DNA of 59,051 nucleotides, taken from NCBI GenBank assembly GCA_023229795.1, contig JALNYP010000021.1, forward strand, positions 1-59,051. The letters are read 5' to 3'. The stretch is from Syntrophobacterales bacterium. GTDB taxonomy: Bacteria; Desulfobacterota; Desulfobaccia; Desulfobaccales; 0-14-0-80-60-11. Position 1 is the first letter of the stretch. The number at the start of each line of letters is the position of its first letter. A model generated the notes under the pieces. That model had not been told where the DNA came from. It saw only the letters and a program-made list of their open reading frames with translations, and made no database searches. A program made the position numbers and the translations under genes. This document shows, one piece after another, positions 23,877-32,026 of this stretch.

Positions 23877-24961
23877 GTGTGCACCAATTCCAGGCACCCC
23901 TCCACAATCTCCCTGGCCGCCTCAGGTTTCGCCAGCTTGCGGCTGGCCGCTTCCATCTGCGCCAGATGTTCAGGTTCGGTGAGGAACTGATTAATCTTAC
24001 CAGCGAAAATCTCTCCGGTAAAATCTTTATTTAAGATTATTTCCCCGGCCCCGGCCTCGGCCAGGAACCGGGCGTTAAATTCCTGATGGTTATTGGCGGC
24101 AAAAGGGTAGGGCACCAGGATGGCGGCCCGGCCCAGCGCGGTGAGTTCCGCCAGGGTGGAGGCCCCGGCCCGGCAGACCAGGAGGTGGGCCCGGCGCATC
24201 CAGGCGGCCACCTCCGGGGTGAAGGCCGTTACTTCGGCGGAAAAACCGTGCTCCTGGTAGCCCGCGGCCACGGCCTCCTGTTCGGCGTCGCCGGACAGGT
24301 GCAGGAAATGCAAGCGGTCTTTTAAACCCGCCAGGAAGGGCAAACCGGCCAGCACCTCCATATTGAGATGATGCGCCCCCTGGCTGCCCCCGGTGATCAT
24401 CACCGTAAAGGGGGAGTCCGCCCGGGGCTCGCCGGGTGCGAAAAATTCCGGCCGGATAGGATTGCCGGTCCAGAGGCAGCGCCCTGAGGGAAAAAAATCC
24501 CCGCTGGCGGGAAAAGACACGAAAATGCGCCCGGCAAAGCGGGCCAAATAGCGGTTGGTCGCGCCGGGAATGACGTTTTGTTCATGCAGAACGAGGGGCA
24601 GTCCCAGGAGCCAGGCGGCCAGGCCCACCGGCCCCGCGGCATGTCCCCCCATGCCCAGGACCAGGTGGGGGTTGAGGGCCTTCAGGCGGCTCCGGGCCGC
24701 CAGCACGGCTCCGGGCAACCCCAGGAGGGTGCGGCCCCGGCTGAAGATTCCTTGCCCCTTTAAGGCTCGGGCCGTGACGGCCTCCCAGGCAAAGCCGTAG
24801 CGCTCCAGAATCTGGGTGGTCACCGCTTTGGGGGTGGTGAGAAAGGTGACCGCGGCCTCATGCTGCTCCTGAAACTCCTGGGCCACGGCGATCCCGGGAA
24901 ACAGGTGCCCGCCGGTGCCGCCCGCGGCGATTACCACCCTGAGACCTTTGGGGTCCTGCAT
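23873..24961 (-). CDS. murG: Lipid II synthase MurG (GlcNAc transferase)
   Basis: Transfers GlcNAc to lipid I to make lipid II at the inner membrane face. The protein is 362 residues from the ATG at 24961, preceded by a GGGGGTG-type site. It has the glycine loop AAGGTGGHLFPG near 12-23, GMGGHAAGPVGLAAW, the donor-domain ITGGSQGAHHLN and CRAGASTLAEL. Length is normal. The final codons run into a REP element that provides the TAG stop. Confidence 0.97.
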   Translation of the reverse strand: MQDPKGLRVVIAAGGTGGHLFPGIAVAQEFQEQHEAAVTFLTTPKAVTTQILERYGFAWEAVTARALKGQGIFSRGRTLLGLPGAVLAARSRLKALNPHLVLGMGGHAAGPVGLAAWLLGLPLVLHEQNVIPGATNRYLARFAGRIFVSFPASGDFFPSGRCLWTGNPIRPEFFAPGEPRADSPFTVMITGGSQGAHHLNMEVLAGLPFLAGLKDRLHFLHLSGDAEQEAVAAGYQEHGFSAEVTAFTPEVAAWMRRAHLLVCRAGASTLAELTALGRAAILVPYPFAANNHQEFNARFLAEAGAGEIILNKDFTGEIFAGKINQFLTEPEHLAQMEAASRKLAKPEAAREIVEGCLELVHT

Positions 24962-24978
24962 CCTGCACCCCCTGCTCC

Positions 24979-25016
24979 CTCTCACCCTAACCCTCTGCCC
25001 CCGATGGGGCTAGGGG
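24979..25016. repeat. Decayed CCCTCTCCCC-type repeat
   Basis: CTCTCACCCTAACCCTCTGCCCC with a partial partner arm GGGGCTAGGGG. It resembles the intact copy at 14350-14388 and lies in the 152-base spacer between ftsW and murG. Confidence 0.5.
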
Positions 25017-25113
25017 TAAAAGAGGGACCTCCGGCAAGATTCCGCTTGATCACTATTTTCTGAATAAAGAAAAATCACCCTTTAACCCGGTAATGTCCAC
25101 TTACCCGGTTCTC

Positions 25114-26301
25114 TCAGCTTTCCGCCATCACCGGCGGTTTGGGGGCTCTGGCGGCCTGAGGCGGCGCCCCCTGAGGGAACTTCACCTGGCGGCTGATATT
25201 CAGCAGAATGCCCACCGCGAGAAGATTGACCAGCAGCCCCGAACCCCCGTAGCTGAGGAAAGGCAGGGACAGCCCCTTGGTGGGCAGGATGCCGCTTACC
25301 ACGCCCATGTTGATGAGGGCCGGCAAGCCGATCATCAGGGTCAGGCCCAGCGCCAGATAGGAGCCGAAGGTATCCGGGGCCTTGAGGCTTAAGCGCAGCC
25401 CCCGGCAGATGATGATGGTAAAGAGGGACAGCACCAGCAGGACCCCCAGGAAGCCCATTTCTTCACTGAAGATGGCCAGGATGAAATCGGTGTGGCAGTC
25501 CGGCAGGTAGAAAAGTTTGGCGCGGCTCTGCCCGGGGCCCAGGCCCCACAAGCCTCCGGAGCCGATGGCCAGCAAGGCCTGCTTGAGCTGATAGCCCACG
25601 TCTTGGCCGTGTTTCCACGGGTCCATGAAGGACAGGACACGGGCGAACTTTTTCGGGTCCCTAAGCACCATCAGGACGCCCAGGGGGATGCAGGCGCACA
25701 GGGACAGGAGGATATGGGTAAGGCGGGTGCCGCCCACAAAGAGCATGGTGAAGACAATGATCAGCAGCGTGACGGAAGTGCCGAAGTCCGGTTCCTTAAG
25801 GATCAAGGCGATGAAGAGGCCGGCCACCAGCATGTGGGGCAGGAAGCCGATGGCGAAATATTTCATCTTCTCTTGCTTCCGAGCCAGGGAGTAGGCCAGG
25901 AACAGGACCACGGCCAGCTTGGCGAACTCCGAGGGCTGGAGGGTCAGGGGCCCCAGGCGGAGCCAGCGGGCCGCGCCCCGGACCTTGCCGCCGATGCCCG
26001 GCACAAAGACCAGGACCAGGGCAACCAGGGAAAGCAGGACGATATGGTAAATCCAACGCTTATAGTTGTGGTAGTCGATGGAGCGCCCCAGCAGGAGACA
26101 CACCAACCCCAGGAGGGCATACATCCCCTGGCGCTTGATGAAGTAATAGGCGTCGTTATACTGGGACTGGGCCATGACCGTGCTGGAGATGAAGATCATG
26201 GTCATCCCCAGGGCCAGCAGGGAGTAAGCGGTGATCTGGAGAATCTGGTCGTACTGGACCGGCGCCGCGGCCTGAGCATTAGCCTCTTTGTGCATGTTCA
26301 A
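25114..26301 (-). CDS. ftsW: Lipid II polymerase FtsW (SEDS family)
   Basis: Septal peptidoglycan glycosyltransferase working with FtsI. The 395-residue polytopic protein has the SEDS signatures RGAARWLRLGPLTLQPSEFAK, split here as LGPLTLQPSEFAKLA (near 137), the loop with FMDPWKHGQDVGYQL, and the late LPFLSYGGSGLLVNL. About ten membrane helices. Its start overlaps the murD end by 23 bases. The Pro/Ala-rich C-terminal tail (about 375-395) is cytoplasmic. Confidence 0.97.
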   Translation of the reverse strand: MNMHKEANAQAAAPVQYDQILQITAYSLLALGMTMIFISSTVMAQSQYNDAYYFIKRQGMYALLGLVCLLLGRSIDYHNYKRWIYHIVLLSLVALVLVFVPGIGGKVRGAARWLRLGPLTLQPSEFAKLAVVLFLAYSLARKQEKMKYFAIGFLPHMLVAGLFIALILKEPDFGTSVTLLIIVFTMLFVGGTRLTHILLSLCACIPLGVLMVLRDPKKFARVLSFMDPWKHGQDVGYQLKQALLAIGSGGLWGLGPGQSRAKLFYLPDCHTDFILAIFSEEMGFLGVLLVLSLFTIIICRGLRLSLKAPDTFGSYLALGLTLMIGLPALINMGVVSGILPTKGLSLPFLSYGGSGLLVNLLAVGILLNISRQVKFPQGAPPQAARAPKPPVMAES

Positions 26302-27637
26302 GCTCCCTCACCACGTGTTGAAAGGTTTGACCACGGTGGGCATAATCCCGGTACATATCAAAACTGGCACAGGCGGGAGAAAGGAGCACCACGTCCCCGG
26401 GGTCGGCCAGTTGCCAGGCCCGGGCCACCGCCGCGGCCATGTCGTCCGCGGGGTAGCTGGGGGCCAGGCCGTGCCAGATGCGGGCCATGTGCTCGCGGGT
26501 TTCCCCCAACAGGACCAGGGCCTTGACCCGGGCCCGGATGAGGTCGTTTAAGAGGGTGAAGTCGCTGTCCTTATCCCGCCCGCCGGCAATGAGGACCACC
26601 GGCCGGTCGAAATGGGCCAGGGAACAGGCCACCGCGCCCACGTTGGTGCCCTTGGAGTCGTCGTAAAAGGCTACCCCGCCGAGGTCCGCCACCCATTCCA
26701 GGCGATGGGGCAGGCCGGCAAACTGCGCCAGCACTTCCCGGCAGGCGGCGGGATCGGCCCCCGCGTCCAGGGCCATCAACAGGGCCGCCATGATGTTTTC
26801 CAGATTGTGCCGTTCGGTCAGTCGGATACGGTCCAGGGGAAAGGCTTCTGCCGTGCCGTTGGCCAGCCTGACCTGGATGGCGCCGTTACTCAGCCAGGCC
26901 CCGGTGGTTAAAGATCGCTCGGCGGAGAAATAATAAACTCGGCTGCGCCCCTGATCCAGAGCGGCCACCGCGGGGTCGTCGGCGTTCAAGACCATGAGAT
27001 CGCCGGCCCCCTGGCGCCGGAAGAGGCCGGCCTTGGACGCGATATAGGCGTCGTAGCCGGTGTAGCGGTCCAGGTGATCGGGGGTGATATTCAGCAGGGC
27101 CGCGGCCTGGGGATGAAAGGAGGGCGCGGTGTCCAACTGAAAGCTGCTCACCTCGAGCACCAGGCAGTCGGCTTCGTCCTGCCGGGCCAGCAGAGAGACC
27201 ACCGGAGTGCCGATGTTGCCGCCCACCAGGGGCTTGATCCCCGAAGCGGCCAGGAGTTCCCCTAAGAGCGTGGTGGTAGTGGTCTTGCCGTTAGTGCCGC
27301 TCACCGCCAAGAGCGGCCGCCGGAGGAAACGGCCGGCCACCTCGAGTTCGCCCACCACCGGAATGCCGGCCTCCCGGGCCGCGGCCAGCCAGGGAAGTTC
27401 CGGCGGCACGCCGGGAGACAGCACGATGACGTCATAGCCCTGCCACTGGGGTTGGGCCACGCCCAGGTCCTCGATTATGCCCAGGCCCGCGATGTCCCGG
27501 CGCCGGTCGGCCAGGGCCGCGGGCGCGGCTTGGTCGGTGACCGTCACCCGGGCCCCGGCTTCGGCCAGGAAACGGCACAGGGCCACGCCGGTGCGGGCCA
27601 GTCCGACTACCAGGATGTTTTGGTCCTTGAAGTCCAA
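26279..27637 (-). CDS. murD: UDP-N-acetylmuramoylalanine--D-glutamate ligase
   Basis: Adds D-Glu to UDP-MurNAc-L-Ala. The 452-residue Mur ligase has an N-terminal UDP-binding domain (ILVVGLARTGVAL), ATP loop SGTNGKTTTT (113-122), NITPDHLDRY in the centre and FYDDSKGTNVGA for the C-terminal domain. It overlaps ftsW by 23 bases and follows mraY after two bases, so the block is one operon. Confidence 0.97.
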   Translation of the reverse strand: MDFKDQNILVVGLARTGVALCRFLAEAGARVTVTDQAAPAALADRRRDIAGLGIIEDLGVAQPQWQGYDVIVLSPGVPPELPWLAAAREAGIPVVGELEVAGRFLRRPLLAVSGTNGKTTTTTLLGELLAASGIKPLVGGNIGTPVVSLLARQDEADCLVLEVSSFQLDTAPSFHPQAAALLNITPDHLDRYTGYDAYIASKAGLFRRQGAGDLMVLNADDPAVAALDQGRSRVYYFSAERSLTTGAWLSNGAIQVRLANGTAEAFPLDRIRLTERHNLENIMAALLMALDAGADPAACREVLAQFAGLPHRLEWVADLGGVAFYDDSKGTNVGAVACSLAHFDRPVVLIAGGRDKDSDFTLLNDLIRARVKALVLLGETREHMARIWHGLAPSYPADDMAAAVARAWQLADPGDVVLLSPACASFDMYRDYAHRGQTFQHVVRELEHAQRG

Positions 27638-27639
27638 AG

Positions 27640-28719
27640 CTACCTCAATTTAAGCGCACTCAACGACACCAACCCCAAAATGATGGCGATGATCCAGAAG
27701 CGCACAATGACCTTGGGTTCGGGCCAGCCTTTTAGTTCAAAATGGTGGTGCAGCGGCGCCATGCGGAAGATGCGCCTGCCCTTGGACATCTTGAAAAAAC
27801 CCACCTGGAGGATGACGGACAGGGCCTCGACCACGAAGAGGCCGCCCACGATGGCCAGCAGGATTTCCTGTTTGGTAGCCAGGGCAACGGTCCCCAAAAC
27901 CCCGCCCAGGGCCAGGGCCCCCACGTCCCCCATGAACACCTGGGCCGGGTAGGCGTTATACCAGAGGAAGCCCACCCCGGCGCCCACCAGCGCGCCGAGA
28001 TAGATGGAGAGCTCCCCCACCCCCCGGACGTAGGGAATTTGCAGATAAGCGGCGATTTTGATGTTGCCCGCCAGGTAGCAGAAGAGCATATAGAAGGCCG
28101 CGGCGATGGTCACCGGCCCGATGGCCAGGCCGTCCAGGCCGTCGGTGAGGTTCACGGCGTTGGCGCACCCCACGATCACAAAGACCGCGAAGGGAATGAA
28201 AAAGATCCCCAGGTCGGGCTGAATCTGTTTGAAAAAGGGCACCGTCAAGGTGGTGTCGAACCCCGGATTGACATAAAACCAGATGGCCGGCACCAGGGCC
28301 ACCAGGGTCTGGGTCACCAGCTTGGCCCGGCCGCTCAGGCCCTGGTTATGCTTTTTGATGACCTTGAGATAATCGTCATAGAAACCGATGAGGCCAAAAC
28401 CCAGGGTCACCAGGACCAGGAGCCAGATAAAGGGGTTATTCAGCTCGGCCCACAGGAGAGTGGCGCTCAGGGTGGCGAAAATAATCATCAGCCCGCCCAT
28501 GGTGGGGGTGCCGTTCTTGGCGAAGTGGGATTGAGGCCCGGCTTCCCGGACGGTCTGACCGATTTGCAGTGCCTTGAGCTTGCGGATGAACCAGCCTCCC
28601 ACCACCATGGAGATGATCAGGGCCGTCAGGATGGCAAAGATGGTCCGGAAGGTAATGTACCGGAAGACATTGAACCCCCCGAAGACCGACTTTAACGGAA
28701 AGAGAAGATGATAGAGCAC
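27640..28719 (-). CDS. mraY: Phospho-MurNAc-pentapeptide transferase
   Basis: Integral membrane enzyme that makes lipid I from UDP-MurNAc-pentapeptide and undecaprenyl phosphate. The 359-residue protein has about ten membrane helices. Active-site motifs are GFYDDYLKVIKKHNQGL, NAVNLTDGLDGLAIG and the late MAPLHHHFELKGWPE. Position after murF and before murD is the standard dcw order. Confidence 0.98.
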   Translation of the reverse strand: MLYHLLFPLKSVFGGFNVFRYITFRTIFAILTALIISMVVGGWFIRKLKALQIGQTVREAGPQSHFAKNGTPTMGGLMIIFATLSATLLWAELNNPFIWLLVLVTLGFGLIGFYDDYLKVIKKHNQGLSGRAKLVTQTLVALVPAIWFYVNPGFDTTLTVPFFKQIQPDLGIFFIPFAVFVIVGCANAVNLTDGLDGLAIGPVTIAAAFYMLFCYLAGNIKIAAYLQIPYVRGVGELSIYLGALVGAGVGFLWYNAYPAQVFMGDVGALALGGVLGTVALATKQEILLAIVGGLFVVEALSVILQVGFFKMSKGRRIFRMAPLHHHFELKGWPEPKVIVRFWIIAIILGLVSLSALKLR

Positions 28720-28807
28720 CTAAACCGTTCCCCCTTAAGATTCCCCCGTGGTCCCTGAGGACCGCTGTGATCGTGCAATTTAGCGAGGCCGGGCCCGCCG
28801 GTTTTTA

Positions 28808-30214
28808 TCAGGCCGGCTTGCCCTCCAGCAGGTCGATGAGTCCTTCCATGTGCATACTGCGGGAGCCTTTCACCAGGAGCCAGTCGCCGGCCGCCAGGTG
28901 TTCCTGCAAGATACGGGCGGCCTCCGGACGGGATTCCACCGGAAAGATGCGGTCCGCAGCGAGACCGGCTTCCCGGGCCCCGGCGGCCACGTCCAGGCGA
29001 TGGTTGCCGTAAATCACGAGAACGTCCAGACCCAGGCGGGCGGCCCGCCGTCCCAATTCCTGGTGTTCGGCCGCGGCGCCGTTGCCCAACTCCAGCATGT
29101 CGGCCAGGGCCGCCACCGCCCGGCCGGAGTCCTTGATCTCCATCAGGGTGGACAGGGCCATGGCCATGGAGCCGGGATTGGCGTTGTAGCAATCATTCAG
29201 CAGATGCACTCCGGAATTCAGCGTGGTGACCTGGGAGCGCCGGTGGATGGCGCGGAACCCGGCCAGGGCCGCGGCCGTGGCCGCAGGCGTCATCCCCAGG
29301 GAGAGCCCCACCGCGGTGGCGGCCAGGGCATTATAGAGCATGTGCAGTCCCGGCGCCGGCAGCAGCAGGGGCCAGTCTTGACCGCCATAGGACAGGCGGG
29401 CGGCCTGGCCCTCGGGTCCCCGGGGCTGGCGCTCCCGGGCCCGCAGGCGGGCCGCGGCGTTGAGGCCGAATCCCAGCTTGAGGCCGCGAAAATCCTGGGC
29501 CAGGCGGGCCACCCAGGGGTCGTCGGCATTGTAAATCAGGGTGGCGCCGTGGTTGAGAGCGCCGACCAGCTCCCCCTTGGCCCGGGCCACGCCGGCCACG
29601 TCCCCCACCCCTTCGGTGTGGGCCGGATACACGTTGGTAAGGACGCCGATGGTAGGCGCGGCAATATGGGTGAGGCGTTGAATCTCGCCGAAGGCGTTCA
29701 TGCCCATCTCCACCACCGCGGCTTCGTGAGTCCCCTCGAGCCCCAGCAGGGTGAGGGGCATGCCGATGAGGTTGTTCAGATTCAGCCGGTTTTTCAAGAC
29801 CCGGAAGCTCGGGGCCAGGGTGGCGGCGATCATCTCCTTGGTGGTGGTCTTGCCGCAACTGCCGGTGATACCCACCACCGGCACGGTAAACGCAGCCCGC
29901 CAGGCCTGGGCCAGGTCCCCCAACGCGGTGAGGGCGTCGCGCACCGCGATGATTGTGGCTTCAGGGGGTATGCTTGGGGCATGGCTGGTCAGGCACCTTT
30001 GTTCCACCAAGAATCCCAGGACCCCCCGCTGAATAGCTTTGGGGATAAAGTCATGGCCGTCATGGTGCTCGCCGGACAAGGGGATGAAGAGCTGTCCCGT
30101 CTGGCAGGTGCGGGAGTCGGTGGAGACGCCGCAGAAGGCACCCCCGGCGCCTCGCTGCACCAGGGCGCCGCCGGTGGCGGCCAGGATGTCAGTGATGGTG
30201 AAGGAGGCCCGCAT
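28808..30214 (-). CDS. murF: UDP-MurNAc-tripeptide--D-Ala-D-Ala ligase
   Basis: Adds D-Ala-D-Ala to the UDP-MurNAc tripeptide. The 468-residue protein has the MurF N-terminal domain (DSRTCQTGQLFIPLSG), ATP loop GITGSCGKTTTKEM (about 116-129), the central NIG-like NVYPAHTEGVG segment and LLNDCYNANPGSM in the C-terminal half. Its first base overlaps the last base of murE, giving coupled translation. No ddl gene is in the cluster, so D-Ala-D-Ala must be made from a distant gene. Confidence 0.97.
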   Translation of the reverse strand: MRASFTITDILAATGGALVQRGAGGAFCGVSTDSRTCQTGQLFIPLSGEHHDGHDFIPKAIQRGVLGFLVEQRCLTSHAPSIPPEATIIAVRDALTALGDLAQAWRAAFTVPVVGITGSCGKTTTKEMIAATLAPSFRVLKNRLNLNNLIGMPLTLLGLEGTHEAAVVEMGMNAFGEIQRLTHIAAPTIGVLTNVYPAHTEGVGDVAGVARAKGELVGALNHGATLIYNADDPWVARLAQDFRGLKLGFGLNAAARLRARERQPRGPEGQAARLSYGGQDWPLLLPAPGLHMLYNALAATAVGLSLGMTPAATAAALAGFRAIHRRSQVTTLNSGVHLLNDCYNANPGSMAMALSTLMEIKDSGRAVAALADMLELGNGAAAEHQELGRRAARLGLDVLVIYGNHRLDVAAGAREAGLAADRIFPVESRPEAARILQEHLAAGDWLLVKGSRSMHMEGLIDLLEGKPA

Positions 30215-31740
30215 CAGCCGTGGTACTCCTTGAGGGCTGCGGCCACTTCTTCGCGGTCGTCGAAGTGGCGGCGTTCGGCCCCCCAGATCTGATAATTTTC
30301 ATGGCCCTTGCCGGCCACCAGCACGGCTTCCCCCGGGGCTGCCAGGGATACGGCCAGGCGGATGGCCTCCCCGCGTTCCGGGACCACCAGGAAACCTGCT
30401 TCGCCACGCCCTGCCGCGGCCGCGCTGAGCCGGGGCAGGCCGCTGAGCTCAAGGCCCGGTTCGATCTCCCGGATAATGGCCAGGGGATCTTCGGTGCGGG
30501 GGTTGTCGCTGGTGACGATGACCAGCTTAGAGCCCGCCGCCGCGGCCCGGCCCATGAGGGGCCGCTTGCTGCGGTCGCGGTCGCCGCCGCAGCCGAACAC
30601 GGTGATCAGCCGGGAAAAATCCAGGGTTTGCAAAGCCGCCAGGGCCTGGGTGATGGCCGCGGGGGTATGGGCGTAATCCACGAAGACGCCGGGACCCTCA
30701 GGGGGGCCGAAACGCTCCAGCCGGCCCGGCACGCCGGCAAGCTGAGCAATGCCCCGGGCGATGGCCGCCCGGCCGAGGCCCAGGCCCAGGGCCGTGGCCG
30801 CGGCCGCCAGAATATTGGCCAGATTGAAAGGCCCCACCAGCCGGGAGGCGATCTCCATCTCGCCCCTCGGGGTGGTGAGCAGGGCCTCCAGGCCGTCCTG
30901 CCGGAAGCGGTGCCTCAGGGGGCGCACCTGGCTGCCGGGATGGCAGCCGTACGTGAGCACCGGTCCCCTGACCGTGTCCCGGAGTTCCAGACCCCGGGGA
31001 TCGTCCAGGTTGAGGATAGACAGCCCTTGAGAGCTGCCGCCGTTGGCCAAAATTTCATGGAAGAGCCGGGATTTGACCGCAAAATACTCGTCTAAGTCCC
31101 GGTGGTAGTCCAGATGGTCTTGTGACAGGTTGGTGAACACCCCCGCGGCGAATGCGGTGCGGTCCACCCGCCGCAAATCCAGGGCGTGGGACGAGACTTC
31201 CAGGAAGGCGTGGCTGGCGCCCCGGGTCCGCATCTCCCTTAAGAGGCGCTGGAGGTCCAGGGACTCGGGGGTGGTCACCGGCGCCGGCCAGGTGGACTCG
31301 CCCATCCGGTAGTTTACCGTGCCCAGCACGCCCACCCGGCAGCCGGCCGCGCCAAGAATAGCCTCCAGGAGATAGGTGGTGCTGGTCTTGCCGTTGGTGC
31401 CGGTGATGCCCACCAGGGTCAGCTCGCGGCTGGGGTGGTCGTAAAAGGCGGCGCTGATATGGGCCAGGGCCAGGCGGGCCTCGGGGACCCGAACCACCGT
31501 GACCCCGTCAGGAGGGGCCAACTCCTGCTCGGTGACCACCACCTTGGCGCCCCGGGTCAGGCTGTCGGCGAGATAGAGGTGGCCGTCGGTGCGGTGGCCT
31601 TTCAAGGCGACGAAGAGCCCCCCGGGAACGACATCCCGGGAATGGTAGGCCACCCCGGGCACCGGCGCCTGGGCGTCGCCCAGCACCCGGCAGTCCGGCA
31701 GGTCCTCGAGCAGCTCTTGTAAGGTCTTGGGAGTCACCAT
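30214..31740 (-). CDS. murE: UDP-MurNAc-L-Ala-D-Glu--2,6-diaminopimelate ligase
   Basis: Adds the third peptide residue. From ATG 31740 the protein is 508 residues. It has ATP loop GITGTNGKTSTTY (111-123), SSHALDLRRVD and the substrate motif DNPR at 412-415. DNPR is the signature for meso-diaminopimelate rather than lysine, which gives the wall type of this organism. The longer frame to 31773 adds residues not typical of the family. Upstream, a terminator-like hairpin separates it from ftsI, so a separate promoter in 31741-31890 is likely but no clear one was seen. Confidence 0.97.
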   Translation of the reverse strand: MVTPKTLQELLEDLPDCRVLGDAQAPVPGVAYHSRDVVPGGLFVALKGHRTDGHLYLADSLTRGAKVVVTEQELAPPDGVTVVRVPEARLALAHISAAFYDHPSRELTLVGITGTNGKTSTTYLLEAILGAAGCRVGVLGTVNYRMGESTWPAPVTTPESLDLQRLLREMRTRGASHAFLEVSSHALDLRRVDRTAFAAGVFTNLSQDHLDYHRDLDEYFAVKSRLFHEILANGGSSQGLSILNLDDPRGLELRDTVRGPVLTYGCHPGSQVRPLRHRFRQDGLEALLTTPRGEMEIASRLVGPFNLANILAAAATALGLGLGRAAIARGIAQLAGVPGRLERFGPPEGPGVFVDYAHTPAAITQALAALQTLDFSRLITVFGCGGDRDRSKRPLMGRAAAAGSKLVIVTSDNPRTEDPLAIIREIEPGLELSGLPRLSAAAAGRGEAGFLVVPERGEAIRLAVSLAAPGEAVLVAGKGHENYQIWGAERRHFDDREEVAAALKEYHG

Positions 31741-31891
31741 ATATTTCTCAACGCGGGACGCGTCCGCCCGCACTCATCGGCAATGCCCGGGGAGACTCTC
31801 CCCGGCTGGCCATCCCCGTCTCTCCTCCTTGAGGGTGGGGATTAAACCCGGCAGCTTAAATAATTATCAAACAGGATCGGTTATCGTTTAG

Positions 31892-31919
31892 CAAAAAAGG
31901 GCAGGCATCGAGGCCTACC
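31892..31919 (-). terminator. Terminator between ftsI and murE
   Basis: GGGTAGGC and GCCTGCCC arms (31898-31919) form a stem; on the minus strand TTTTTT follows directly (31892-31897). It lies about 107 bases after the ftsI stop. It would split the dcw cluster into two transcription units or attenuate read-through. Confidence 0.75.
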
Positions 31920-32026
31920 CTGATTGTCGCGGTTAGATTGTGACTGGCGCCTGAAATCAAGATTCACCGCCTGATTAATTGGTTAATTCTATAAAAACCG
32001 ACAAATCTTGGCAAGGTCGGCTGCCC

